Source: Flavobacterium psychrolimnae | GTDB taxonomy: Bacteria; Bacteroidota; Bacteroidia; Flavobacteriales; Flavobacteriaceae | NCBI RefSeq assembly: GCF_003312425.1 | Contig: NZ_QNUX01000005.1 | Coordinates: 186,001 to 250,000 of the forward strand | DNA: 64,000 nt | Reading direction: 5' to 3' | Part shown: one piece after another, positions 55,668 through 64,000 of the stretch | Layout of the letters: every line of letters starts with the position of its first letter | Position numbering within the stretch: position 1 is the first letter of the stretch | Program-made: the position numbers and the translations under genes | The notes under the pieces: generated by a model | The model's input: only the letters and a program-made list of their open reading frames with translations | What the model was told of the DNA's origin: nothing | The model's database searches: none

Positions 55668-56741
55668 ATGGCCTTTATAAAATTATATCGAAAAAAATTA
55701 CAGGAAAACTATCAGTTTTTAGATGAAACATTTAAATCCAGAAATATTGAATGGGGTGTAGTTTCAAAACTGCTGTGCGGAAATAAAATTTACCTTAAAG
55801 AAATTATTGCTTTAGGAGTACGTGAAATTCATGATTCCAGAGTGAGCAATTTGAAAAAAGTTAAAGCACTGGATCCAGAAATTCAAACCGTCTATATAAA
55901 ACCACCGGCCAAACGAAGTATTGAAAGCATTGTAAAGTATGCAGATATCAGTTTTAATACTGAAATCTATACTATTAAATTACTTTCGGAAGAAGCGGTT
56001 AAGCAAAATAAGACCCACAAAATTATAATCATGATCGAAATGGGCGACCTTCGCGAAGGTGTTATGGGGGAAGAATTAATAGACTTTTATGGTACAATTC
56101 TAAAAATGCCAAATATCGAAATCTCTGGTATCGGGACGAATTTTAATTGCCTCAGCGGCGTAATGCCAACGCAGGATAAGCTTATTCAATTGAGTTTATA
56201 CAAGCAATTAATCGAAGCTAAATTCAATATCAGTATTCCGTTCGTCTCCGGAGGAACTTCGGTAACAATACCGTTGCTCCTAAAAAATGCCCGACCAATG
56301 GCCGTGAATCACTTCCGAATAGGAGAAGCGCTTTTTTTTGGGAAAGACTTGTTTACTGGAAATACCATTGAAGGAATGCACCATGATGTTTTCAAATTAT
56401 ATGCTGAAATCATCGAAATTACTGAAAAGCCGAATACGCCAACAGGTGAATTAGGAGAGAATGTAGCCGGAAATTCGTTTTCAATGGACGATGTCACTGA
56501 TCTGGGAATTACTTCGCTGCGAGCCATTCTAGATATTGGTTTGCTAGATATGCAACCACAATACATTGAATCTGATGACACGGATATTACTATTGTAGAT
56601 GCCAGTTCTGATATGCTAGTTATCGATATTTCTAATTCTAAAAAAACGTATAAGATTGGAGACTTAGTTGCTTTTCAAATACGCTATATGGGCGCTTTGT
56701 ATCTTTTAAATTCTGATTATATCGAAAAAATAATCGAATAA
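55668..56741 (+). CDS. alanine/ornithine racemase-like PLP enzyme
   Basis: A 357-residue fold-type III PLP enzyme. The PLP lysine is K34 in WGVVSKLLCGN. The family segments IGTNFNCLSGVMPTQDKL, VSGGTSVTIPLL and FRIGEALFFGKDL are intact. It resembles the YhfX/ornithine racemase branch rather than canonical alr, so the amino acid acted on is uncertain. It is probably co-transcribed with the GNAT gene upstream. Confidence 0.88.
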   Translation: MAFIKLYRKKLQENYQFLDETFKSRNIEWGVVSKLLCGNKIYLKEIIALGVREIHDSRVSNLKKVKALDPEIQTVYIKPPAKRSIESIVKYADISFNTEIYTIKLLSEEAVKQNKTHKIIIMIEMGDLREGVMGEELIDFYGTILKMPNIEISGIGTNFNCLSGVMPTQDKLIQLSLYKQLIEAKFNISIPFVSGGTSVTIPLLLKNARPMAVNHFRIGEALFFGKDLFTGNTIEGMHHDVFKLYAEIIEITEKPNTPTGELGENVAGNSFSMDDVTDLGITSLRAILDIGLLDMQPQYIESDDTDITIVDASSDMLVIDISNSKKTYKIGDLVAFQIRYMGALYLLNSDYIEKIIE

Positions 56742-56807
56742 AAAAATTTCCTGTCTACAGTTAAAATATAACAATTACATTTAGTAAAAAATACTAAATT
56801 CAAAAAC

Positions 56808-56855
56808 AAATTGCACTAATTTCCAAAGATTACTTCTTAGAAATTAGTGCAATTT
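56808..56855. terminator. long perfect hairpin between the racemase and dsbD genes
   Basis: A 16-bp perfect stem (AAATTGCACTAATTTC at 56808-56823 with 56840-56855) with a 16-base loop. The U-rich tail is better on the minus strand, so it most likely ends the pabB-tilS-dsbD operon. Confidence 0.7.
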
Positions 56856-56885
56856 ACGTTTACTATTTTGTCCAGATGCTACGCT

Positions 56886-58919
56886 TTATTTAGCCTTTTT
56901 AAAGCGATCAATTCCTTCTCTCAACCAGCCTTTATAAGCATTAATATCCGAGTTATAACTTTCCGGTTTATCAGACAACATATTTTCTTCTACATCTATA
57001 ACAATGTAATACGGTTGCGCGTTAGCTTTGTATCTTGTAATTTGGAAATCACTCCATTTATTTCCAACACTTACAATTTCTTTACCCGTTTCTTTAGATA
57101 CATATTGCTCGCTTTTTGGTAATTCTCTTTTGTCATCCACATACAAAGAGATTAAAACCACTTCGTCTTGTAATATTTTTAGAATCGCAGGATCAGACCA
57201 AACATAATCTTCCATTTTTCTGCAATTCACACAAGCATATCCTGTGAAATCAAGTAAAATGGGTTTGTTTACTGATTTAGCATAAGCCAATCCCTTTTCA
57301 TAATCCTCAAAAGCAATAAGATCATGCGGTCCTAAATGTGCGCCTTCAGGCAAAATTTGAGATGATGCATTCGAACCACCTTTTGAATTTCCTACTCCGT
57401 ATGGACTTTCACTATACGTCATTGGAGGCGGGAAACCAGAAATTAATTTTAATGGTGCTCCCCAAATTCCGGGAATCAAATAGATGGTAAAAGCCAAAAC
57501 TACTAATCCTAATGACAATCTTCCTACCGAAATATGACTCATCGGGCTATCATGCGGAAGCGTAATTTTTCCAAATAAATAAAAGGCCAATGTTCCAAAA
57601 ATAGCAATCCAAATTGCCAAGAACACTTCTCTTTCCAAGAAATGCAATTGTAAAACCAAATCCGCATTCGACAAAAATTTAAATGCCAAAGCTAATTCTA
57701 AAAATCCTAAAACGACTTTAACGGTATTCAACCATCCACCGGATTTTGGCAATGAATTCAACCAACCCGGGAACATGGCAAATAACATAAATGGTAAGGC
57801 TAAAGCCAATGAAAATCCAAACATTCCAACAATTGGGGCAATTCCACCTTTAGACGCAGCTTCGACTAAAAGTGTTCCTACGATAGGTCCGGTACACGAA
57901 AAAGATACAATGGCTAATGCCAAAGCCATGAATAAAATTCCAATTATTCCGCCTCTATCCGCTTGATTATCGACTTTATTTGCCCAAGAATTTGGCAACA
58001 TAATCTCAAAAGCTCCTAAAAATGAAGCCGCAAAAGTGACTAACAAAACAAAGAAAATAATATTAAACCAAACATTTGTAGATAACGCATTCAATGCATC
58101 CGCACCAAATATCCAAGTCACTAAGAATCCTAAAACAACATATATGAAGATGATTGCAATTCCGTAAATAATGGCATTTCTAATTCCTTTTGCTTTTGTT
58201 TTACTTTGTTTCGTAAAAAAACTGACAGTCATAGGAATCATCGGGAAGACACAAGGCGTAAGCAATGCGGCAAATCCAGATAAAAAAGCAATAAAGAAAA
58301 TAGACCATAATCCTCTTTGTTTGGTAGGTTTAGTATCCAGAACAGGAACTTTTTCAGAAGTAACAACTTGTTCTTTATTTACTTCTGTATTTGTAACTGC
58401 AGTATCTACTTTAGCTGAATCTATCGTAGTTAAATCTGATGCTACAGTAGGTAATTCCGCTGTTTTTGCAGTAGCAGGAATGGCAAACGTAAAACTCTTC
58501 TCTAAATTGATACATGCTTCTTTACAAACCTGATAATTCAAATTGACTTCAATTTTTGAAATCTTTGGGTTTATAATAGTGATTTCCTGTTGAATTTGAG
58601 CTTTTTTCTCAAAGTACGTTTCATTCACTTCAAATATGTCATTGAAAGCAGTTGTGGTTTTGCTTTCTTTGGCTTTGCCCACTAAATTAAAGTTACCTTT
58701 TTGATTTTTGAAAATAATTTCCAAAGGCAAAGATCCGCCGTCAGCCGTAAATTGAGAATATAAATGCCAATCTTTTTCTATAATGGCATTAAAAGTAAGA
58801 ATGTAATTATTCTCAGATTTCTTTTCTATTTTGGTAGTCCATTTTGCAGGATCAAGAATTTGGGCATATCCATTGGCAAAAGCCAAAAAAGCAATAAGTA
58901 TAAATAGTAGTTTCTTCAT
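56886..58919 (-). CDS. dsbD: protein-disulfide reductase DsbD
   Basis: A 677-residue inner-membrane protein carrying reducing power from cytoplasmic thioredoxin to the periplasm. After a signal peptide, the N-terminal DsbD-alpha-like domain has C132 and C136 (QVCKEACINL). The eight-helix CcdA-like core has cysteines in LTPCVFPMIPM and FSCTGPIVG. The C-terminal thioredoxin-like domain has GYACVNCRKMEDY. The ATG overlaps the tilS stop codon by one base, making it the last gene of a three-gene operon. Confidence 0.95.
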   Translation of the reverse strand: MKKLLFILIAFLAFANGYAQILDPAKWTTKIEKKSENNYILTFNAIIEKDWHLYSQFTADGGSLPLEIIFKNQKGNFNLVGKAKESKTTTAFNDIFEVNETYFEKKAQIQQEITIINPKISKIEVNLNYQVCKEACINLEKSFTFAIPATAKTAELPTVASDLTTIDSAKVDTAVTNTEVNKEQVVTSEKVPVLDTKPTKQRGLWSIFFIAFLSGFAALLTPCVFPMIPMTVSFFTKQSKTKAKGIRNAIIYGIAIIFIYVVLGFLVTWIFGADALNALSTNVWFNIIFFVLLVTFAASFLGAFEIMLPNSWANKVDNQADRGGIIGILFMALALAIVSFSCTGPIVGTLLVEAASKGGIAPIVGMFGFSLALALPFMLFAMFPGWLNSLPKSGGWLNTVKVVLGFLELALAFKFLSNADLVLQLHFLEREVFLAIWIAIFGTLAFYLFGKITLPHDSPMSHISVGRLSLGLVVLAFTIYLIPGIWGAPLKLISGFPPPMTYSESPYGVGNSKGGSNASSQILPEGAHLGPHDLIAFEDYEKGLAYAKSVNKPILLDFTGYACVNCRKMEDYVWSDPAILKILQDEVVLISLYVDDKRELPKSEQYVSKETGKEIVSVGNKWSDFQITRYKANAQPYYIVIDVEENMLSDKPESYNSDINAYKGWLREGIDRFKKAK

Positions 58920-60229
58920 TATTCTAATTGTATTTTAAGTATATTCTTTGTTGTATTCTCTATTCTAAAACGTTCATCCTGACGAAGTCCAATAATCCAA
59001 ACTATTTGATTATTCGAACATAAAAGCCACGAATTTTCTTTTTCCAGCAAGGATAATTTTTCGTCTTTAAAAAGCTTGCTCACTTTTTTCGATTTACCAT
59101 TCATCCCAAAAGGTTGAAAACTATCGCCCTCATTCCAATGGCGCAAAACTAAAGGAAATTGAAGTTTATCAGCGTCAACAAAGATAGCTGAGTTCGTCGT
59201 TAAACTAATGTCCGCTACTTTACAAAACAAAAGATTTAAGGGAAAATTAACTTCTTTTTGATTTTCATCAATAGAATATTCCTCCTTTTCATTTACGAAA
59301 TTTATAGGACTCAGGATTAAAGAATCTCTGTCTTTCAATAATCTATATTCTGGTGAAAAAACGTATTTACCAGATTGGCTTTCGACCAAATCATAAATAT
59401 CATCCCAAGCCGAAAATCCAAATTCTTTAAGCCATTGATGCAAATACGATTTATAATTGGGTAATTTTTTTAATTTCTTTAAGTCAAAATAAATAGTATC
59501 ATCCTCTTGTTTAGCTACTTGTTGATAAATCATAATCGAAGCATCTTCAACCATCCCTTGCGCTTCTTGCAAATACGTTTGCGTTTTATGAAAAGATGAA
59601 AGAAAATTGGGATTCAATTCCTTTAACATCGGAACTAGATGATGGCGAATTTTATTTCGAAGGTATTTATCCGACGCATTGCTGCTGTCTTCACGCCATT
59701 TAATGTTATTTAATTTGGCGTATTCTTCCATTTCTTCTTGGCTAAATGCCAAAAGTGGACGAATTACTCTATCGTTTTGTTCCGGAATTCCAGTTAAACC
59801 TTCTAATCCAGTTCCTCGACTCAAATTGATTAGGAACGTTTCCAGATTATCATCGGCATGATGTGCCGTGAGAATATAATCGAATTTTTCAGTCTCTAAT
59901 AATTCATAAAACCAGTTATATCGCAACTCACGCGCGGCAACTTGAGTAGAAACTTTATAATCTTCTGCGAAAGCTTTGGTATCAAATTGTGTTATAAATA
60001 CCGGAATACCATTTGCGGCAGCATATTCCTGGACAAAATTTTGGTCTTCAAAACTTTCCATTCCACGCAACTGAAAGTTACAATGTGCGATTCCTATTTC
60101 ATAATCCAATTGCTGAAACAAATGCACCATTACCATACTGTCTTTCCCGCCGCTTGTCGCCAGAAGTATTTTTTTTCCGCTCAAGAACTGGAAATTATGA
60201 AGAAGATGGTTTTGGAATTTCTGTAGCAT
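58919..60229 (-). CDS. tilS: tRNA(Ile)-lysidine synthetase
   Basis: Adds lysine to the wobble cytidine of the AUA-reading isoleucine tRNA. 436 residues from the ATG at 60229; a TTG two codons earlier is also in frame. The PP-loop ATP motif is ATSGGKDSMVM. HCNFQLRG, TAHHADDNLETFLINLSRGTGLEGL and KYLRNKIRHHLVP follow in the usual order. C-terminal domains include the tilS-specific region (FQPFGMNGKSKKVSKLFKD). The gene is essential in nearly all bacteria. It sits between pabB and dsbD in one operon. Confidence 0.97.
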   Translation of the reverse strand: MLQKFQNHLLHNFQFLSGKKILLATSGGKDSMVMVHLFQQLDYEIGIAHCNFQLRGMESFEDQNFVQEYAAANGIPVFITQFDTKAFAEDYKVSTQVAARELRYNWFYELLETEKFDYILTAHHADDNLETFLINLSRGTGLEGLTGIPEQNDRVIRPLLAFSQEEMEEYAKLNNIKWREDSSNASDKYLRNKIRHHLVPMLKELNPNFLSSFHKTQTYLQEAQGMVEDASIMIYQQVAKQEDDTIYFDLKKLKKLPNYKSYLHQWLKEFGFSAWDDIYDLVESQSGKYVFSPEYRLLKDRDSLILSPINFVNEKEEYSIDENQKEVNFPLNLLFCKVADISLTTNSAIFVDADKLQFPLVLRHWNEGDSFQPFGMNGKSKKVSKLFKDEKLSLLEKENSWLLCSNNQIVWIIGLRQDERFRIENTTKNILKIQLE

Positions 60230-60256
60230 GTTCAAATTTAATTAATTCGTTTGGAT

Positions 60257-61567
60257 TTAACTTAAAACTTCTCGCATCGCTTTTGCTTTAAGCAAACATT
60301 CCTCATATTCCTTTTCAGGAATGGATTGCGAAGTGATGGCGCTTCCAACCGAGAAAGAAATATATTTCTTCTCTTGATTGTACAAAATGCTTCGGATAAC
60401 AACATTGAAATCAAAATCACCATCTGGTGTAAAATAACCCACCGAGCCGCTATACAATCCGCGTTTGGTTTCTTCCAACTGCTCAATGATTTTCATCACT
60501 GAAATTTTTGGTGCTCCAGTCATACTTCCCATCGGGAAAGTGGTTTTTAAGACATCAACAACGGAATATTGCGCATCTAATTTTGAAGTTACAGTAGAAA
60601 TCATTTGATGCACTTGCAAAAAAGAGTAAATTTTGCATAACTCTTGTACTTCAACTGATCCTTTTTGTGCCGTTCGAGACAAATCATTCCGCACTAAATC
60701 CGTTATCATAATATTTTCGGCTCGTTCTTTTGGGTCTAAAGCCAATTGTCTTTTTGATCTTTCATCTTCGATTGAATCTGAAAATCGTTTCGCAGTTCCT
60801 TTAATGGGTTGCGAAATAATACGTTCTCCTTCTTTCCTTAAATAACGTTCCGGAGTCGCCGAAAGTAAAAAGTGTTTGTTATTTTTAAAAAAAACGGCGA
60901 AAGGAGGCTGAGAAATTTCGTTGAGTTTGATAAATTTTTTTATTGGATCAATCGTTGCGTTTTCAGCAAAAAATTCCATACAAAAATTAGCTTCATAAAT
61001 ATCGCCTTGATGAATGTGTTCCAAAACTTTTGAAACCTTTTCAAGATAACTCTCTTTCGGAATCCGTTGTTGAATCGTTGCTAATGCTTCTATTTCGACT
61101 CTTGACTTTCGAATTTTGACAATTTCTTCAAAATCTTCCTCCAATTCATCGTCACACATATTGAGATATTGAATTTCAAGTTGATTCCCTTTCAATAAAA
61201 ATAACTTCTTAGGTTGAAAAAAAAACAAATCTGGAAATTCTAATACGTCAAAATTCTGAGATTGCAACTGTTCAATATCATTTTTTAAATCATAGGATAA
61301 ATAACCAAAAAGCCAATCTTTGGTACTTTGCTGGTATTGTTTTAAATCCTCAAAAGCATTGTGACAATCCGTTTTTATTGAAGTAAATGCATCAACGGCA
61401 AGAACACAATCATAACTGGAATAATTTTGTGGATAATCATTGCTGTCTAAATAAATGATTTCTCGAAACTGTTGAGACCAAAATAAAAGCTGTTCTTTAA
61501 ACAGTTTTGGATCAGAAATAGACTTGTAAATAGAAGTTCTCAAAAAGTATTGGTATTTAAAATTCAA
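60257..61567 (-). CDS. pabB: aminodeoxychorismate synthase component I
   Basis: Chorismate-binding enzyme of the folate pathway that makes 4-amino-4-deoxychorismate with a separate glutamine amidotransferase. 436 residues as drawn, starting at a TTG; a TTG at 61543 (LRTSIYKSISDPKLF) looks like the more usual start, giving 428 residues. No ATG is available nearby. Catalytic-core segments are intact: GDIYEANFCMEF, PFAVFF, SATPERYLR, QPIKGTAKR, MITDLVRNDLSR, FPMGSMTGAPKI and SVGSAIT. The anthranilate synthase family is close, so trpE-like activity cannot be fully excluded. First gene of the operon with tilS and dsbD. Confidence 0.88.
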   Translation of the reverse strand: MNFKYQYFLRTSIYKSISDPKLFKEQLLFWSQQFREIIYLDSNDYPQNYSSYDCVLAVDAFTSIKTDCHNAFEDLKQYQQSTKDWLFGYLSYDLKNDIEQLQSQNFDVLEFPDLFFFQPKKLFLLKGNQLEIQYLNMCDDELEEDFEEIVKIRKSRVEIEALATIQQRIPKESYLEKVSKVLEHIHQGDIYEANFCMEFFAENATIDPIKKFIKLNEISQPPFAVFFKNNKHFLLSATPERYLRKEGERIISQPIKGTAKRFSDSIEDERSKRQLALDPKERAENIMITDLVRNDLSRTAQKGSVEVQELCKIYSFLQVHQMISTVTSKLDAQYSVVDVLKTTFPMGSMTGAPKISVMKIIEQLEETKRGLYSGSVGYFTPDGDFDFNVVIRSILYNQEKKYISFSVGSAITSQSIPEKEYEECLLKAKAMREVLS

Positions 61568-61685
61568 AATTACAACAAAAAATAATCCTTCAATAACCGA
61601 TTTTACTAAAATTAGCTTATTTTTTTGTAAATTTGATAGTGCGTGATCCGTTTTAGATTTTGTAAATCATTAAATCATTCCCGTT

Positions 61686-62091
61686 ATGGCTTCCAAAATT
61701 TTCCTCAATTTAGCTGTTAAAGACCTTAAAAAAATCGATTGATTTTTTTACTAAAATTGGATTTTCTTTCAGCCCACAAGTTACTGCTGAGTAGGTTACT
61801 TGAATGATTATTGGAGAAAATATTTTTGCGATGCTAGTTACTGAGCAACGATTTAAAGACTTTACCAAAAAAGAAATTTGCAACGCCCATAAAAACACCG
61901 AAGTATTAATTGCAATAGATGCTGATAGTAGAGAAAAAGTAGATGAAATGGTAAAAACTGCAGTAGATGCTGGTCGTTCAATTTATATGGAGCCACAAGA
62001 TCATGGATGGATTTATGGACATAGTTTTGCCGATTTAGATGGGCATCAGTGGGAAATTATGTATATGGATGAAAATGCAATTCCACAATAA
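61686..62091 (+). pseudogene. VOC (glyoxalase-like) protein gene, decayed
   Basis: Reading from the ATG at 61686 gives MASKIFLNLAVKDLKK, then a run of seven A (61728-61734) shifts the frame. With six A the frame continues SIDFFTKIGFSFSPQVTAE and meets TAG at 61792 and TGA at 61801, after which MIIGENIFAMLVTEQRF runs to the normal end YGHSFADLDGHQWEIMYMDENAIPQ. One frameshift and two stop codons separate the N-terminal strand from an otherwise complete VOC domain. An ORF of 95 codons from 61804 remains open but lacks the first beta-alpha unit. Confidence 0.88.
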
Positions 62092-62127
62092 TAGTTTTCA
62101 AATATGTAACCTCTAACACCATATACT

Positions 62128-62508
62128 ATGAAAATTGCAATTATTATTATCCGTACTTTAATTGGGCTTATATTACTTTATGCTTCTGTTAGCTTTTTTC
62201 TAAAACTAGCACCAGAACCTGAAGTTACCGGAAATTTCAAAGCTTTCAATATAGGTTTAGTCGCCTCTACTTACATTTTGCCACTAGCAAAATCAATAGA
62301 ATTCCTTTGTGGACTATCGTTTCTTACAGGACGCTATGTTACATTAGCTAATCTATTAATCCTACCAATCACCTTAAACATATTATTTATTAATTTTTTC
62401 TTATCCCCTGAAGGAATACCAATCGCTGTATTCTTATTTCTAGGTAATCTATTTTTAATTTACAGCCATTGGGAAAACTATAAAGGTTTATTTGTAGCAA
62501 AAGGCTAA
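62128..62508 (+). CDS. DoxX-like membrane protein
   Basis: A 126-residue protein with four membrane helices. IIIIRTLIGLILLYASVSFFLKL at the start and KSIEFLCGLSFLTGRYVTLANLLILPITLNILFINFF in the middle resemble the DoxX/DoxD family. No partner is evident, and the gene follows a decayed VOC gene by 36 bases. Confidence 0.75.
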   Translation: MKIAIIIIRTLIGLILLYASVSFFLKLAPEPEVTGNFKAFNIGLVASTYILPLAKSIEFLCGLSFLTGRYVTLANLLILPITLNILFINFFLSPEGIPIAVFLFLGNLFLIYSHWENYKGLFVAKG

Positions 62509-62530
62509 TTAAACTAAACTCATAACAACG

Positions 62531-62566
62531 AAGAAACCCGCTCAATTGAACGGGTTTCTTTATTTT
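62531..62566. terminator. bidirectional terminator between the DoxX-like gene and lpdA
   Basis: AAGAAACCCG (62531-62540) pairs perfectly with CGGGTTTCTT (62551-62560); T-rich sequence follows on the plus strand, A-rich precedes. Two genes converge on it. Confidence 0.9.
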
Positions 62567-62587
62567 ATAGAAAATGTAATTAACTAA

Positions 62588-63991
62588 TTACATATGTAAA
62601 GCTCTATTATCAGTTGCTGCTAAAGCTGCTTCTTTTATTGCTTCCGCAAAAGTTGGATGCGCATGAGACATTCTTGAAATATCTTCAGCAGATGCTTTAA
62701 ATTCCATTGCTGTAACCGCTTCAGCAATTAAATCTGCACAACGGGCCCCAATCATATGAACGCCTAAAACTTCATCCGTTTTTGCATCAGCAAGAATTTT
62801 TACAAATCCGTCTAAATCTCCACCTGCACGAGCACGACCTAAAGCTTTGAAAGGAAAACTTCCTGATTTATAATCAACACCAGCTGCTTTCAATTGCTCT
62901 TCCGTTTGTCCAACAGCAGCCACTTCTGGCCAAGTATACACAACTCCAGGAATCAAGTTATAATCAATATGCGGTTTTTGACCTGCTAATATTTCGGCAA
63001 CCATAGCTCCTTCTTCTTCGGCTTTGTGCGCTAACATTGCTCCACGAACTACATCTCCAATTGCATAAATATTTGGAATATTAGTTTGCAAATGATCGTT
63101 GACTTCAACCATTCCTCTATCTGAGATTTTCACTCCTGCTTTATCTGCATTCAATCCATCTGTGTATGGGCGACGTCCTACAGAAACTAATGAGTAATCT
63201 CCTTCCAGCGTAATTGTTTCTCCTTTTGCATTTTCAGCTTGAACTACAACTCCTTCGCCATTTCTTTCCACTGATTTCACTTTGTGCGAAACGTAGAATT
63301 TCATGCCTTGTTTTTTCAATACTTTAGTCAATTCTTTAGATAATGAAGCATCCATTCCAGGAATGATTCGGTCCATGAACTCCACTACAGAAACCTGCGC
63401 TCCTAATCTTAAATATACTTGCCCAAGTTCAATTCCAATTACTCCACCACCAATAATCACCAAATGTTTTGGTACTTCGGGAAGTTTTAATGCTTCAGTT
63501 GAAGTGATAATTCTTTCTTTATCGATTTTGATAAACGGCAAAGAAGATGGTTTTGAACCTGTCGCGATAATGATGTTTTTAGCTTCGATAGTTTCAGAAG
63601 TTCCATCCGCTTTTGCAACAGCAACATGCGTAGCATCTACAAATGAACCCAAACCTTCGAGAACTGTAATTTTATTTTTGTCCATTAAAAATTTCACACC
63701 ACCTGAAGTCTGATCTACAACAGCTTGTTTGCGTGCAATCATTTTTTCAAGGTTCACTTTTACTTCTCCGGAAACTTCGATTCCGTGATCTGCAAAATGA
63801 GCAATTTCGCTGTAATGATGAGAAGAAGCAAGTAATGCTTTTGACGGAATACAACCTACATTCAGGCAAGTTCCTCCAAGAGTGGAATATTTTTCTATAA
63901 TTGCTGTTTTGAAACCCAATTGTGCACAACGAATTGCTGATACATATCCGCCTGGTCCAGAACCTATAATGACTACGTCAAATGAACTCAT
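62588..63991 (-). CDS. lpdA: dihydrolipoyl dehydrogenase
   Basis: FAD flavoenzyme (E3) that reoxidises lipoamide in 2-oxoacid dehydrogenase complexes and glycine cleavage, 467 residues. The FAD-binding start is VVIIGSGPGGYVSAI, the redox disulfide is C42-C47 in GGTCLNVGCIPSKAL, the NAD segment is VIIGGGVIGIELGQV, and the catalytic dyad lies in SHAHPTFAEAIKEAA. The gene is complete, with its ATG 10 bases inside the window edge, so its promoter is outside. No E1 or E2 genes are in the window. Confidence 0.97.
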   Translation of the reverse strand: MSSFDVVIIGSGPGGYVSAIRCAQLGFKTAIIEKYSTLGGTCLNVGCIPSKALLASSHHYSEIAHFADHGIEVSGEVKVNLEKMIARKQAVVDQTSGGVKFLMDKNKITVLEGLGSFVDATHVAVAKADGTSETIEAKNIIIATGSKPSSLPFIKIDKERIITSTEALKLPEVPKHLVIIGGGVIGIELGQVYLRLGAQVSVVEFMDRIIPGMDASLSKELTKVLKKQGMKFYVSHKVKSVERNGEGVVVQAENAKGETITLEGDYSLVSVGRRPYTDGLNADKAGVKISDRGMVEVNDHLQTNIPNIYAIGDVVRGAMLAHKAEEEGAMVAEILAGQKPHIDYNLIPGVVYTWPEVAAVGQTEEQLKAAGVDYKSGSFPFKALGRARAGGDLDGFVKILADAKTDEVLGVHMIGARCADLIAEAVTAMEFKASAEDISRMSHAHPTFAEAIKEAALAATDNRALHM

Positions 63992-64000
63992 AGTATATTT

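Noticed and set aside
1..64000. CRISPR array, rRNA, tRNA, transposase or phage genes
   Set aside because: No regularly spaced repeats, no cloverleaf or rRNA-like segments and no transposase or phage structural proteins were seen.

Overview
The window is a piece of a Flavobacterium-like chromosome (Bacteroidota, Flavobacteriaceae). The evidence is low GC, long intergenic regions, promoters of the TAnnTTTG type, hardly any Shine-Dalgarno sequences, and families typical of the group: a TamB/lipidated-TamA pair, a DUF5117-type metalloprotease, an M14 peptidase with large extensions, and XRE-AbiEii modules. Most genes are chromosomal housekeeping or envelope genes. No CRISPR array, rRNA, tRNA or recognisable transposase was found.

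Layout. 0-3 kb: a secreted zinc metalloprotease. 3.1-5.1 kb: a complete minimal phototrophy module, with a proton-pumping proteorhodopsin (minus strand) and the beta-carotene-cleaving Blh (plus strand) diverging from a 112-bp spacer. That spacer holds two identical inverted repeats, TTGTTTAA-N16-TTAAACAA, one per promoter, and related short palindromes lie on either side of the module. 5.1-7.1 kb: dnaK with a sigma54-like promoter. 7.1-11.2 kb: an accessory island containing a REP-like repeat, an XRE/AbiEii toxin-antitoxin pair with a self-operator, and then three single-gene units on the plus strand. These are separated by long imperfect-hairpin elements, and two of the units carry matching 15-16 bp inverted repeats at their ends, which resembles integron gene cassettes. 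One unit, an alpha/beta hydrolase, is frameshifted.

11-18 kb: small secreted proteins and lipoproteins, a thioesterase, a cytochrome b561-like protein, an HMA-AraC fusion regulator, a chromate transporter, a NIPSNAP protein and a Na/Pi cotransporter. 18.2-25.6 kb: tamB and its lipidated TamA partner. 25.6-35.3 kb: M14 peptidase, L-serine ammonia-lyase, a 56-residue membrane protein that is easily missed, an NTF2-like protein, panB, an RNA pseudouridine synthase, and an operon of aldehyde dehydrogenase, nitroreductase and a membrane protein. 35.4-41.9 kb: a large hybrid sensor kinase, a YpfJ-type metallopeptidase and an RhlE-type RNA helicase with a hairpin just before its start codon.

42.1-43.4 kb: a DUF2853 protein, two small membrane proteins and a cluster of related hairpins. 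43.5-50.9 kb: TruC-like synthase, ComM, two secreted amidohydrolase-fold proteins and a PH-domain protein. 51-57 kb: ammonium transporter, CocE-type hydrolase, GNAT and an alanine/ornithine racemase-like enzyme. 57-64 kb: a pabB-tilS-dsbD operon, a decayed VOC gene, a DoxX-like protein and lpdA.

The most interesting parts are the rhodopsin/blh spacer with duplicated operators, the cassette-like island at 8.5-11.2 kb, the XRE-DUF6922/AbiEii module with its operator, and the sigma54-like dnaK promoter. All gene calls rest on reading translated sequence and remembered family motifs; no database search was possible.
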